Below are positions 37,408 through 49,998 of a DNA stretch of 64,000 bases, piece after piece. The notes under the pieces are model-generated. The model was not told the DNA's origin, did not search any database, and saw nothing but the letters and a program-made list of their open reading frames with translations. Where the stretch lies: positions 212,536,001 to 212,600,000 of the forward strand of contig JBITNC010000001.1 of NCBI GenBank assembly GCA_050084985.1, in the 5' to 3' direction. Each line of letters begins with the position of its first letter. The first letter of the stretch is position 1. Source of the DNA: Nageia nagi (lineage: Eukaryota; Pinophyta). The translations under genes and the position numbers were made by a program.

Positions 37408-39584
37408 TACATTAGATTCTCTCATACTATATTTACATGTTATGATAAAGGGTGGGCCATTGCTACTTGTTGTTTCCTAATGATGCATAGATAGAAGCAT
37501 CAATTCTTTATTCCCCTCTTGTTACTCAATTTGGGACATTAGTATTGATCTAGGTTGGAAAATTGAATCATTGATTCCTCCAAATAATGATGAATAGGGA
37601 ATAGTAATAGTAGGGGGTTCAATTCGATGCAGGAGGGCACTACATCTTTAGATGGAACTAGAGGAGCTAGAACCTACACTAGAAATAATAATAATAGTAG
37701 GGAGACCCCTAGCACTTTTATTAGCTATCAACCCATTCATTAGATATTAGTCATAAAGATAGCCCTAAGATTAGACCAATACTGGGCTACTTCTATCTAT
37801 TTAGTCATAGAAGGGAATGGCTCCCATAATAATTCTACTTTCAATGGTGATCATTACACTACTACTCATGTCCCTCCATCTAAGGGAAGTAACACTTTCC
37901 TATGAATGGCTTATATATTATAAACATTAAAGGGGGATAGCTTTCACCCACCTCTATCTCTAATAATACTAATAGCTTAACTATCCGACCCTCTTTCTCC
38001 AATTGGCTACCTCCTTTTCAATATTCATTTCTTCAAGGGTTCAAGTGGAGGGAAGCTAGAGAGTGGGCAATCTAGACTTAGTACCATTATTTGACTAAGT
38101 GATTAGGATTAGATCATTAAATACAAGGGGATACTCAACCTAGATTAATAGGGGGAATTAGATAAAGGGGAGAACATGCCCAATTCCTATTATATTTGAA
38201 TCAAAGCATGATACAAAGTGGAGAGCTAGTATCTTAGATTAAGAGCTTCAAGCAAGATCTGATCTTAAAAAGCAAGCATTATATATTAGTAGGAATGAAA
38301 AGGGATTCTATCATTTAATATTTAGAATGAGATATTAGTCCAAAAGCTCTATACTCATCACTTATGAATGAAGGAAGGGAATCACCCACTATATCATTAT
38401 TGATAAATCAAAAGAGGGGGGAGAGTTGGCTATTTCTCATTAGGCGATATAGTTAAGGATTCATTAGTGGGAGGGGAGAGGTAACAAAACAATAGGCTCC
38501 CTACCATTAAAGGGGAGTCAAAATGTTATACATTGAGTCTGCACCAATATTACATCAATAGTTAAAGTATACTATCACTACTATTTTATTATACCCTTAC
38601 TCTCAAGTACCTATTATTAAGGGGAATAGAAGCAAAAGAGTTGATTGGTTAGATCATCATAATAATTAGTTATTGATCACTAACTATATTGAAAGATACA
38701 TTATAATACTCAAAGATCCTACTTCCCTATGAAATGAAAAGAGAGGGGGATCACCCACTATATCAAGGGCCACTCTTAGTAGAAAAGAAATGCTTAGGTC
38801 TTCATAGTTTACTATTCTATGAAAAGGTAATAGTAGACAAAACTTGTAAGCATCATCATCACCTACCTACTATTTCTTACTAACCCACTCTATTAGAAGC
38901 CCACCTACCCATATAATAAGGGCACTTAAGAGATCCTCCCTAATCTTAAGAATAGAGGTAGAGTTTACTATCACTATAAGGGTCAATGTACCACTTCTTA
39001 GATTACTAAAGCCAACCATCCTCCATCCAAGATTACAACTACCCAAGGGTATTTATTGAGGGAAGTAGATCAAAAGATTCGATAGCTTAGACAAATTATT
39101 AAATAGGGGAGAGCTCCATTTAGAGAAGACCTATAATAATTAGTGAGTGCTAAGGGACCCATTCTATCTAATACAAATAAATAGGAGGGGGAAAGAAAGG
39201 CATCCACTATTACTCATAAAGTGCCTCTCTATAAATCACCCTCATCAAAATAATCAAGAGGGGAATTACCTATTATTAGGGATTGAGAAATTAATTATGG
39301 TATTTATCCATGTAGAACATGGATAACCTTTGTTTGGTTGGTATTCCCCAACTATTATAAAGCATTAGTTTAAGGTTTTACCCAATTGTTGGATGGGTCT
39401 ATTAGGTGGAATGCCTACACATTTGGAATAGATCAAATGGTACTTTGATGCAACTAAACTAATTGAATTATACACCATTGAATGGCATATGATCAATCAT
39501 ATGAGGGGAGCAACTAATAGCTCATCTTAATCACACATGCCCTACCCTCATTATTCATATGATTTTTATCTCAATGGGGCAACA

Positions 39585-40364
39585 TGTTATCGTATAAAAT
39601 TTATTTATGCATTTAAATAAACACATTTTCTTACACTAATACATACCTAAAATATTTAATTTAATGATATTAATATTTATCTTGAATATAATCATAATAT
39701 CAATAATTATCTTGAATATCATTATGTATTGTGAACTAACCCTATTTATGTAAGTACACATTGACCTAAGGAGTAGGTCATATTATTATCTATATAAATA
39801 GGGATCTAATAGTAAGTCCACATCAAGGAGATACATGATCCCATATTTGGTCTTGGTGGTGGCAATCCTTTAGGTGTCTTTTGATATTGCCATTCAAAGT
39901 TTTGGTTTATGTACTTCTTTATGTGAGCTATTCTAACATTGATGATCTATCTGGATATCATATCATTGATCAAAACATCTATATGCAAATTATTGACTTG
40001 ATTTAAAATCAAAGAGCACTCTAATGAAGGTCATCAATGCTCCTTATTCATGCTAAATATGCCATCAATGCTCCTCCTGTACAACACATAGATCACCAGT
40101 GATCCTCTTTTTGGGTGCATTTTAGGTTTTAGCTTTTGAAGCAAGATTTCTCTATCATCTATATCATCATTCTTTAATGTTCGATACACTTCATAAGGTA
40201 AGTATATAAATTATAGTTCTTACTTGGTATTGTTATCCTCATAATAAGTTGTTATCTTTTTCACTTGTTATCTATATGGTATAAATTGCTATCTGTAGCT
40301 CAAAATAGGTATTTTAGGTTTTGTAATTATTTATTTATTTACATGTTAAAAATATTTATAAACA
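39585..40364 (+). repeat. 5' LTR of copy 2
   Basis: 780 bp, TGTTATCGTATAAAATTTAT...TTTATAAACA. It aligns with 53577-54328 and with the outer parts of 11528-13622. It contains the short inverted repeat GATCACCAGTGATC near 40093. Confidence 0.9.
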
Positions 40365-40366
40365 TT

Positions 40367-40384
40367 TGGTGAACTTGATATGAA
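40367..40384 (+). promoter_or_regulatory. Primer-binding site of copy 2
   Basis: TGGTGAACTTGATATGAA, 2 nt inside the LTR. It matches the copy 3 site except for C-to-T type changes. Confidence 0.7.
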
Positions 40385-40402
40385 CTCCTAACTTTTGAAA
40401 AT

Positions 40403-42369
40403 ATGAACAATTTATTAGATCTTTTATTATTAAATCAATCAAAGCTTGAACTAACTAAAAGAAAAAGAAAATCATGAAAAAGTATAACATCAATAAGAAA
40501 AAGTGCTAGGTTAAATAAAGATAGTGTCCCTTTGGGTATTGAAACCAATTTTATTGATGATGAATCTTATCATGGAGATTCTAAAGACAATGATAAACCT
40601 AGTAAAATAAGCATAAATATAATAGATGATGAATCTTATCATGGGGACTCAGAAGATAATGAGAGCCCTTAAGAAGAAATAATCTAACCTTTTGAGAATG
40701 AATGTCAATTAACCTTTTATTGATCTAAAAAATCTAATGATCTAAAACTAACAAAACATAAATTAAGGGTAGTCCAAGAATTCTTAAAGCTTGTTAGGGT
40801 ATTCTACAAATTTACTAAAGATCTTACCATACCTCATTCATTTCAATTATCTATGATTTTTTGACCAAAAATAGTTCTAGGTCACCTTTCTAGGATACTG
40901 TTGGCTAAGCCTTCCCTCTTATCATTCACCTTAACAAGTTAGAATAGGACCATTCATGGTCTAAATCTTATCAAAATGGACCACCCATGTTGTTCACCTT
41001 AACAAGTCAGATTATGACCATCTGTAGTCTAAATCTTGTTGAAATGGATCGCTTATGGCCCATTTTTCCTATAGAAAGCCATGTTAATTTTTGTATGCTT
41101 TGTTCTTCTATATTTGAGTGAAACTTTCATCAATCTACATCATCCTTAACATTTGTAAAAAATTTTGAATTAATAACATTAGAAAAAGCTAATTATGAGC
41201 ATTCAGATGATGAGATGGTTGAATTTAATGATGAGTTAGATAATGAATCAAAAAGAGAATTTGAAATTGATCCTGTAGTGCAAGGACTTATCAATGCTTA
41301 CCTTTATTGGTTAGATAGAGAAAAAAATTAAAGAGATAGAAGTAAGAAAAATAATAGGCACATAATCTTATTGAAAAGCTCAAAAAAAATGTAAGATAGG
41401 TAATCATAAGAGAATTGGATAATCATCTAATTCAAGAATACAGAGAATAAAATGGAAGATTTATTTACTCCTAAGACACTTGAATATCAGAATGAGAAAT
41501 AAGTTGAAAAACTTTATCTCTTGGAGAAAAATAATAACAATGAAATTATGCAAAATGAAAAATTGGAGAAAAATACGGCACAATTGAAAGAAATGGCTGA
41601 ATAAATAATGAGGTTAATGCTATTAAGTAAAGAAAAAGAAGGTGAACAATTAAATGAAATGCACCTCTTTTGTGCAAAAATAAAAAGAAAAACATGGAAA
41701 GGGAAAGACATAGATTTTTGTAAATATGATGGCATTAGTGATCCAAGGATACATATCATAATTTTTGAAGAAGCAACTTGTTGTTATCAACATGATGAAG
41801 ATATGTTAGCAAGATTATTTCAACTCAATTTAAGGAAAGAATCTTTTAAATGGTTCTATAGTTTGGAAAATCAAGGCATCACTAACTATGCATAATTAAA
41901 ATGAGAATTCATAAATCAATATCAACATAATATAAAAAGAAAATCAACCCTTATCAATTTAGCAAGAATAAGATGAGGTGAGAACCAATCATTTGAGGGA
42001 TTTATCAAAATATGGAAGAAAATAGCCACATTCATAAATTTAAATGAAAAAGTGCTAAAGCATATGTTAATCAAATCTCTTAGAGATGAGATGATATTAT
42101 AATTCTTCAACTATCTAGAACAATCCCTTTTCTGAGATGATTATATTCATGATTCAAAAAGAGAAGCACTTAGTAAAAATTGATTATTGAAAACTTAAAA
42201 GAGAAGAAACAAAACTATCAACTATGAAAATAATAGCAATAGTTACAATGGCAAAAGAAACATCTTGTCTATCTATGAATAAAACCCTTAGAGTATACAC
42301 TAAAATTATAGAAGATCATGATGAGCTATTACAATTATTGCTTCAAAAGGGTTTGATCCAATTACCCTC
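40403..42369 (+). pseudogene. gag relic, copy 2 (nucleic-acid-binding end deleted)
   Basis: Starts at the ATG at 40403 (MNNLLDLL) and matches copy 1 throughout: KRKRKS, DDESYHGDSKDND, the Glu/Lys-rich middle, and the best-kept capsid core in the window at 41608-41895 (ISDPRIHIIIFEEATCCYQH, MLARLFQLNLRKESFKWFYS), then EFINQYQHNIKRKSTLINLA. The alignment stops at CCAATTACCC (42359-42369). From there the sequence is the 3' part of the PMD gene, so the CCHC knuckle, the gag/PMD spacer and PMD exon 3 are deleted. Stops and frameshifts elsewhere make it inactive. Confidence 0.82.
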
Positions 42370-43167
42370 GCATCTTGCCTTGTATTTTTTAGCCCTCACC
42401 TTTTCTTCCCCTACTTGTCTTTCAACCTTATGTAGCTACTTGTAAAGGTCCTAGATCTATATGTTGGCTTTTTGTATATTCTAGTATAGGATGGTATAGT
42501 CTCCTCCTTTGTATCATAGCTATCTTTACAAATCTCTAATTTTGACATCCTTTTTCTCTATGAGCTTGTGTAGCTAGGCTATGTTTGGTTTAGATCCTCA
42601 TCATCTACATATAAATCATATATCAGTATTACATACATTTTATAATTAAAATAAATATATATATATATGTATAAAATAAAAATAATAATAGATACCATCA
42701 TCATCATCCTCATCTTTGGACATAAACGTGTCTCTTTCTATGTTAGGATCATACTCATCTTGACTTGGATCAATCTCCTCATTATCATTATGACTAGCAT
42801 CTAACATCCTATCAATGTTTCATTTATGTCATTTGAACCCCATCTTGATAGTGTGTACCCTATGTCCCATTCTGTTAATGCCTCCTTTATGTTGGATGCA
42901 TCTCTCTTATCCTTCAGTTGGTCTATCTCATGTATGCCTAGGTGATGAGGGGCATGTCCCTACCACCAGTCCATGTAGTCCTCAATATGCTTAAGACCAT
43001 CTATTTCTAGGTCATATTTAAAGTTTAAGTCCTCATTGGGGGATGTCCACTTAGAACCTCAATCTAGCACTGGCTCATAGTCCTCTAGTAGATCCCTACT
43101 ATGATAGTAGCATACTACTATCCAGTAGTCATTTGGTATCCCCCTGTTGTATTCTAAACTATCAAAG
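42370..43167 (-). pseudogene. PMD gene copy B, downstream part
   Basis: The acidic tail and exon 2/3 border of the antisense PMD gene of copy 2, aligning with 16375-17150 of copy A. The sequence around 42700-42800 has the acidic Asp/Glu run followed by an intron with TATATATA. It ends at 43167, where copy 3 is inserted; the gene resumes at 50944. The far 3' end is joined by deletion to gag at 42369. Confidence 0.75.
43163..43167. repeat. Target-site duplication of copy 3, left (CAAAG)
   Basis: CAAAG here and at 50944-50948. Copy A of the PMD gene reads uninterrupted across the equivalent place (near 17150), confirming the insertion point. Confidence 0.93.
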
Positions 43168-44092
43168 TGTTTACAAATAAAATTGAGCATGCAAATAAAT
43201 AAGCAGGTAAATATCTACAAACCCAATATATTTGTATTCGAGCTACGGATAGCAATTTATACAAAATAATGAAAGAGACAATCAACTGCAAAAATAGAAC
43301 AAGTATTTTAACAAATGATAAATTCAAAATTATTTACAAAACTTAGACTATACAATATATTAAGACATATGTATACATAGTCAAGCATAATATGACACCA
43401 CCTATCAAGATAGAAGTTATATACCCACTTCATAGAGTGTGCTCAAAATGAAGCTATTGATGAAGTCTTGGGATCCAATGTTGTCCATACCTAAAATCAC
43501 AATGCTAAAAATTCATAGAAGAAGGCCATAGGTAGTGTTCGTCACATTGGATAGGAACATCAGCAATTTGTATTCATCCATAGAGGAGCATTGATGGCCT
43601 TTGATAGGCTATAATCCATCTCCAATGAGTCTACACCTCCACTCAAATCTCAAGATAATTACAATATGACACTTAGATAAGTCTTTCAATTCTTCAGAAT
43701 GCTTGCAAGAAGGGGATACACAAAATCTAGCTTGATAGGTGGTGTCAAGAGACACCTTACAATATGATTGCCATTATCAAGACCATACGCAGGATCATGT
43801 GTATCCTTGATGATGGACTTACAATTAGATCCCTTATTTATATAGATAATAGATAATACAACCCATGGGTTGGCATGCATCTACATAAACAAGGCTAATT
43901 CATAACATTCAAGATAACCACACCAATAAACAAGATAATTCATGCAATATTCAAGATAATCATTATAAAATTCACATTCAAGACAAACATTGATATTATC
44001 ACATTAAGACATTCAAGACATATATTTAGACCAAGCATGTTTTCATTAATTTTATTGATTTAAAAATATAAATTCATTTTTATGTGTTAATA
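43168..44092 (-). repeat. 3' LTR of copy 3
   Basis: 925 bp. The plus strand reads TGTTTACAAATAAAATTGAG...ATGTGTTAATA; the last CA has become TA. It pairs with 50019-50943. Confidence 0.93.
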
Positions 44093-44107
44093 GATGCCCC
44101 ACTTTAA
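44093..44107 (-). promoter_or_regulatory. Polypurine tract of copy 3
   Basis: The minus strand reads AAAGTGGGGCATC directly before the LTR start. The same AAAGTGGGGCATC precedes the 3' LTR of copy 2 (53564-53576). Confidence 0.85.
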
Positions 44108-44639
44108 ATGTGAAATCGATAGAAAACATGAGGTGATCAGAGATTTTGCATTCAAAGTAAAAACAAAATATCATAACAATGAAAGATTCTACAAGCATTG
44201 ATAAGCATTAATCATAAAATAAAATTGTGACAAACATTGCTAATACTAGAGATGGGTTGAGAAAACTTCCTTTGATATTACCTTGGGCATGCTTGCCCCT
44301 TGTATTTTTTTTTCTAATATATGAATGCCATAGAAGGTGATAATTTGATATATCTAATAGTCTGATAACCTTGTCACAACACTAATGACTCATGAAAACA
44401 AACCTGACAACACACATACACAAGATGATGACCTGACAGACAACCTAACCACACATGATGACCTGATGACAACTTGACAAGACCACATCACAAGAAAAGA
44501 CATGATAACCATGACAACACACATGACCACACATGACCACACACAAGGGAGAGCTAAGTTCCACACAATGGCAATGGAAGCTGAGACTTCTCACCAAGAG
44601 GTATGTTGCAGTTGCATAAGAACCAGACTTCATAAGATA

Positions 44640-45435
44640 TATGGGAGTTGAAACTTTGCACCAAGAGGCATGATAAACTAATAAATGGGAGCTAAAACTC
44701 TGCACTAAGAGGCATGATGAACTGATAAATGGGAGCTGAAACTCCATGCCAAGAGGCATGATAAGCTGATAAATGGGAGCTGAAACTCCATGCTAAGAGG
44801 CATGATGAACTGATAAATAGGAGCTAAAACTCCATGCCAAGAGGCATGATAAGTTGATAAATGAGAGCTAAAACTCCACACTAAGAGGCATGATAATATG
44901 ATAAATGGGGAGCTAAAACTCCATGCCAAGAGGCATGATAATCTGATAAATGGGGAGCTAAAACTCCACACTAAGAGGCATGATAAGCTGATAAATGGGG
45001 AGCTAAAACTCTACACCAAGAGGCATGATGAACTAATAAATTGGAGCTAAAACTCCATACCAAGAGGCATGATAAGCTGATAAATAGGGAGCTAAAACTC
45101 CATGCTAAAAGGCATGATAAGCTGATAAATAGAGAGCTAAAACTCCATGCTAAGAGGCATGATGAACTGATAAATGGGAGATAAAACTCCACACCAAGAG
45201 GCATGATGAACTGATAAATGGGAGCTAAAACTTTGCACCAAGAGGCATGATAAGCTAATAAATCAGGAGCTAAAACTCCACACCAAGAGGCATGATGAAT
45301 TGATAAATGGGAGCTGAAACTCCACATCAAGAGGCATGATAAGCTGATAAATGGGAGCTAAAACTTTGCACCAAGAGGCATGATGAACTAATAAATGGGA
45401 GCTAAAACTCCATGCCAAGAGGCATGATAAGCTGA
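44640..45435. repeat. Tandem array of 44-bp hairpin units, copy 3
   Basis: About 18 units of 43-45 bp, for example GGGAGCTAAAACTCCATGCC then AAGAGGCATGATAAGCTGAT. Each unit contains the inverted repeat CATGCC-AAGA-GGCATG, so each can form a small hairpin. Minus-strand open frames through the array (44445-45330) only reflect repeats free of stops whose length shifts the frame every unit. The array lies between the PMD promoter and the polypurine tract, as in copy 2. The flank 44108-44640 has TGTGTGGTCATG-like repeats and no gene. Confidence 0.9.
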
Positions 45436-45756
45436 TAATATAGCCCTACAAATATGAAATTCAAAGTAATATTATCCTGGATATAACATTGATCAAGCAC
45501 CTATGATGCACCTATGATACTTAGATGAGCTAATTGACTGGAAAAAGGAACATAGATGGTTCTTTCTGGTAGATTTAGAATGTAATTAGTCTTCAACTAA
45601 GACCATGGGTGGCCCTTTTCTTGAGGATTTATCAAAAACTATGAAGATCAGGTCGTAATGAATCACCCTTAGATTCTAGATTGATACCTGGTTACCTACC
45701 CATGCACACTAAATGCCTAAATTGAAACTATCTTGAAGTGTGTGCCCTAATATTTC

Positions 45757-45765
45757 TATAAAAGG
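45757..45765 (+). promoter_or_regulatory. TATA box of PMD gene copy C
   Basis: TATAAAAGG lies 153 bp upstream of the exon 1 ATG on the PMD strand. Copy B has TATAAAAG at the matching distance (160 bp). It sits outside the LTRs, so the antisense gene appears to have its own promoter. Confidence 0.65.
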
Positions 45766-45909
45766 AACCCCACCCTTCCTCATTTGGTCACACTATCATT
45801 TTCAAAGCTGAGAATATCTTAGAGCTTGGGAGACTAAGTTGGAGAGTTCTAGTTGGTGATTTTATCGCTATCACTGGGTGATATTTCTTGCACTGCTATA
45901 CTACACACT

Positions 45910-48149
45910 ATGGCCCTACCAATCACATGCCAAGATGGATATAGAGCCACCTTGGTGGCCAATTCTCCTATTAATCATCAGGTATATTGCATTTCTTATC
46001 TTTTTCTTGCTATGTTTTTACTTGCCTTCAGATTTTTAACTACCCTACATACTAATTTTCTAAGTTGCCCTAGGGTTTACCTATTGAATACCTCAGCCCA
46101 TCATTTTTACTTTTTTATTTCATTTTTCAAAATTCTAGTCTTATGGCTATGCCACACTCATCTGTACAAACTTGTACTTCAAATTTTGTTGACCCCTATG
46201 TACGAAAATAGGATCGCTGGTGATCCTTTCTACCTTGGTTTAGATCGTGGGTGATCTTCTTTACCTGTACTATTTTGCTATTTTTGCTTCATATCTGATA
46301 CTAACTTGCTCTCTATCACTCTTTTCTTGTAGAATCATTCATATCTTATGTGACCATCTGGTAAGAGTGCCGCTTTTACCACTACCCAATAGTGGCCACA
46401 AACTGATGAGGCCTAGAGTATCCTGGAGGACATTTCTTTTAGTTACCTAGCATTTGTTGATTACATGTTTCATGATCATGATATATTGATAGCCTTGATG
46501 GAAAGGTGGGATCCAAACTCCAACACCTTTCACCTTTTGATTGGTGAGATCATAGTGACACTAGAGAATGTATACAGGATCACCAAACTTCCTATCAGGG
46601 GGAGGCTAGTGAACATGGTTCCTATTCCTAGCTAGGAACAGGTAGAGGTATGGGCTACATGGCTAATGGGGTTAGATGAGGTAAATTATAGGAAGAGGGG
46701 TGTGTCCCTAATGAGACATGTGCCAGAGGATCCTCCAGCATGGGGTGACCTACGGATGAGGCTCCTCATTACCTACCTTCTGGATGCCATCGTCTACCTA
46801 GATAAGAGTAGTGAGACCTTCCCCATGGGCATGGTTCCTATCATACAAGACATGGTGACACATAGACAGTGGTATGCGTGGTGCCCTGCGATACTAGCAC
46901 AACTCTATCATGACCTCCATGGCTTCATAGAGGTGGAGAGAGGGGGGAGATAGGTAGCACACTCTATGATACTACAGGTGTGGGCATATGACCACATTAT
47001 CATTTCTAGACTGATGACATTACCCCTAGATTAGCCAGATGATGTACCCACCTAGCAATAGTGGGTGATGATAGAGGGACCAAGCTTCCCTAACATGGAC
47101 CTAGAGGGATGGTGGGTGCAATTTGACCTACTATGGGAGGCACATATATACTGGTGTCCCTATTAGGGGGTGAACCAGAGTGGGAGGAGGACATACAAGA
47201 GATGGCATGGGTGAGACACCCTACATACATACAGGCATGTAGGGCATTGGTGGAGCCATATAGGCCAGAGTGAGTACTCCATCAGTTTAGCCTCTAGCAG
47301 GGTATACTAGATGATTGTAGGATAGTGGTGTGCTACTATCGTAGTAGGCACCTCCCAGTGGATTATGAGCTAGTACCTGATTGGGACTCAGATTGGGAGT
47401 CCCTAGCGAGGACTCCAACTATGGGGTTGATGATGACATGGATGGACCTAACCATATAGAGGACTACCTAGACTGGTGGAGGGAACATCATCCTCACCAC
47501 ATAGGTATTCATGATGCCAACTCAGGTGATGATGCAGGAGAGGATGAGGACATAGGGGATATACAGACTGAATGGAATGCTCCCTACATGGTGGTAGGGT
47601 TGGGAGGAGAGAGTAGCCCAACATATGCCCATGATGCATCTCAAGATGCAGGTCATGATGACAATGAGGAGATAGATCTAGACCAGGATGAGTATGAACC
47701 TAAGGATGAGGTGGATACAGATGTAGAGGAGGAAGATGATGATGAGGATGATGATGGTAGCTTATTTTCTCTTTTGATTTCTTTTGATTTTCTACTTTCA
47801 TGATATGTAAAAGACTAACATGATATGTCTATGCTATGTTATAAATGACTAGGACCCTGAGGTTGAGATGGCTAGGCTATGCAGTCAAATCAATTAGGAG
47901 GATGTAGAGATCAGAGAGCTAAAGGGTCATCTATGATTTAGAGGAGGGGGCTATACTAGCATCTATCAAGACCTACAAATAGCCAACAAAGAGATCAAAT
48001 CCCTCTATGAGTAGCTTCACCAAGTCCAGAGATAGATCAGTAAGGAGAAGGCACATGTAGAGAAGTACAAGGCACGATGTGGGGGTGGCTCATCTAGTAG
48101 GGCTACTAGCTCTAGTGTAGGGGGAGGGGGCTCTAGTAGGAGATTCTAG
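45910..48149 (+). pseudogene. Plant mobile domain gene, copy C (antisense in copy 3)
   Basis: Exon 1 45910-45981 is 24 codons (MALPITCQDGYRATLVANSP..) ending CAG|GTATAT. Exon 2 starts at 46333 after TTCTTGTAG. It reads KSAAFTTTQ, SILEDISFSYLAFVDYMFHD, LIALMERWDPNSNTFHLLIG, VTLENVYRITKLPIRGRLVN, a 95-codon open stretch (46666-46950: LLITYLLDAIVYLDKSSETF, WYAWCPAILAQLYHDLHG), and then an acidic tail to 47756. Exon 3 (about 47845-48149) is a coiled coil with a Gly/Ser end. In-frame TAG/TGA codons and frameshifts near 47160 and 47380 break it. PMD proteins (MAIN/MAIL type) act in plant nuclei on transposon and gene silencing; transposon-borne forms are known. Product function here is unknown. Confidence 0.85.
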
Positions 48150-48529
48150 GTCATTTTGTGTGATCTCATCTAGTTGTATTAAGACTTCCTATAAATAGAA
48201 ACATTTTGATTTTTCATGATATATATACAAAATACAAATTTTGTTACCTAATTGCTCTTGTATGTGTGCTTGTGATGGATGAAACTAATGTTCTGTGATT
48301 CCTAAAAATGAATGCCAATGACATAACCTGCAATTCTAACTTCTCATGCTATGGGGGAATTGGAACCTTTGACTTTCTCCTATCTTCCACTAAAAGAGGA
48401 CCACTAGCGGTCCTATTAGCATGAAATATAATGTTGACACTGTTATGACATTATGAAGCCCCCAAATCTCTTTGCCATGACATTTGTTAGTGACCTAGAT
48501 TGATTGTTAGCTTCTCTCTCTCTTTTTTT

Positions 48530-49996
48530 TTATGTTAGTTTAGTCATATCAATCTACCAAATGATACCCCTGGAGAGCCTAGAGCTCCCACTGGTGCTAG
48601 CCTCATTCTATCATCCCTCTAACTATCTTTCTAAGATCTTGATTCCCTTTGTCATGTGTCCTTGGGCAAATAGTATTCTGGTACCATGCTGTGGCATTGG
48701 GTTCTTATATATCCCTAATTTTTTGTTATCTATATGCACTTGAGCCTTTCTTTTTTCTTCTAGTTTGTTGAATGAGATAGCCTTTTTATCTACTAAATCC
48801 TGAATAATATCTCTAAATTTTTGACATTCATATGTTTTATGGCCATGACCCCTATGATATCTGCAAAATTCTCTTGTAGTTCTTGTGTTTCTTTGATTCA
48901 TCGATGGTAACTAGATCAAACCTCTTTGCACCAATGACTGTAACAACTCATCATGATCTTTGATAACTTTGGTATATGCTCTAGGGGTCTTCTATTTACT
49001 TGTGTCATCCTAATCTAACTTCTCTTCTAGAGTTTTACACCCTTCTATCTCTTCTTCTTTCTCATGGTCTGATGGTCCTAGGGTGAATCTTAAATTCTGT
49101 TCCCTCCATTTCTATACTAGCTGCATCTCTAATTCTCTTATGATGATCTCTTTTATGCATGATTGCAATTTCTAATAAGATCCCATGTTGATAACCCTTC
49201 TTACTTCTACTTCTTTAATCTCTTTTTCTTGATCTAACCAATAGGGGTAAGCATCAACCTATCTCTATGCTATAGGGTCCATTTCAAGCTCTGTTTCTGA
49301 CTCATCATCTGATTCTTCATCAAAATGTACCACTTCCTCTTCATCTAAATACTCATTGTCCACTTCTTCCTATATTATTGTCTCATGATTTCTAAAATAT
49401 TTAATAAGGGTTAAAGATGACATAGATCCACAAATATTTGATTTGATATCCTTAGGAGTGGAAATTCATTGGTTAAAGCATGGCACATAAAATTTCTCAT
49501 GATCTTCTATAATAGTCAAAGTTGATTTGATGAAAGATGCTCTGATGATTGATGTGAGTTTGTTTGTAGTTTTGAATTTCCATAGGTAGTGGAAAGAGTA
49601 TGATGTGCTAGTGTCTGTAGCAAATTTGTAGAACATCCCAAAATCTTTCATAAACTATTACACTAACCTAAGTTTTTCTTTGGTAAGGTTCCAGCTATTT
49701 AATCTGTTGGGTCGGTACATGGTTATTGACAAATCCTTTTCAAACATTTGGCTGATATTTTCTAAGGTTTTACCATCAAAACTATCATTATCTTCGAAAT
49801 CACCATGATAGGATTCCTCATCTGAAAGTTTATCTTCGATAATCCAAGGAGCACTCTCTTTGTTTAGTCTAGCACTTTTCCTAGTTGGCACTGTTTCTTT
49901 CCATGTTTGTCTTTTCCTCTTAGGTGATGATTGAACTAATGAAGAATAATCTAAAAATTCATCTATATCTTTGTCCATTTTCGAATTAGCAAGCAT
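48530..49996 (-). pseudogene. gag relic, copy 3 (capsid core deleted)
   Basis: Starts at 49996 (MLANSK) or 49978 (MDKDIDEF), right after the primer-binding site. The first 112 codons are open: SSPKRKRQTWKE, TRKSARLNKE, DEESYHGDFEDNDSFDGKT. The Asp/Glu-rich middle follows (about 49280-49360). At about 49015 the sequence passes from LEEKLD straight to TPRAYTKVIKDHDELLQSL, skipping the whole Retrotrans_gag capsid core that copies 1 and 2 carry. The end is open for 92 codons (48623-48901) with FCRYHRGHGHKTYEC, a CCHC-like knuckle, and KLGIYKNPMP. Without capsid this Gag could not assemble. The 48150-48530 stretch is a spacer with no gene. Confidence 0.85.
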
Positions 49997-49998
49997 GT

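Larger units (their letters stand above)
19944..39584. other. Decayed mitochondrial DNA insert (NUMT), inferred
   Basis: A 19.6 kb block with texture unlike the retroelements around it: no LTR, gag or pol signal and many short CCCCT/AGGGG runs. The anchor is a clear mitochondrial atp6 relic at 32101-32700. A 72-bp tRNA-like fold lies about 500 bp upstream of it. Two large direct repeats (19946/26339) would also be normal in plant mitochondrial DNA. Apart from those features I recognise no gene; open frames of 60-130 codons here (for example 28094-28483, 30931-31275 and 34543-34881) have no similarity that I know. Origin of the whole block is inferred from one solid gene, so parts could be other decayed DNA. 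Confidence 0.55.

Noticed and set aside
39571-39584. AATGGGGCAACA before the LTR at 39585 as a polypurine tract, making this LTR the 3' LTR of an upstream copy
   Set aside because: The 180 bp before it does not align with the region upstream of the polypurine tract in copies 2 and 3, and a primer site plus gag follow the LTR.
44445-45330. Three repetitive minus-strand open frames (ASWC-VLAPIYQ type) as a repeat protein
   Set aside because: A stop-free 44-bp repeat shifts frame every unit, so long open frames arise without coding.
44640-45435. CRISPR-like regular repeat array with hairpins
   Set aside because: Units are contiguous 43-45 bp repeats with no unique spacers, inside a plant retroelement; this is a tandem array.
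45853-46254. 133-codon open frame overlapping the start of PMD copy C
   Set aside because: It reads through exon 1 in another frame and then through intron 1; the conserved 72-bp exon in two copies is the better model.
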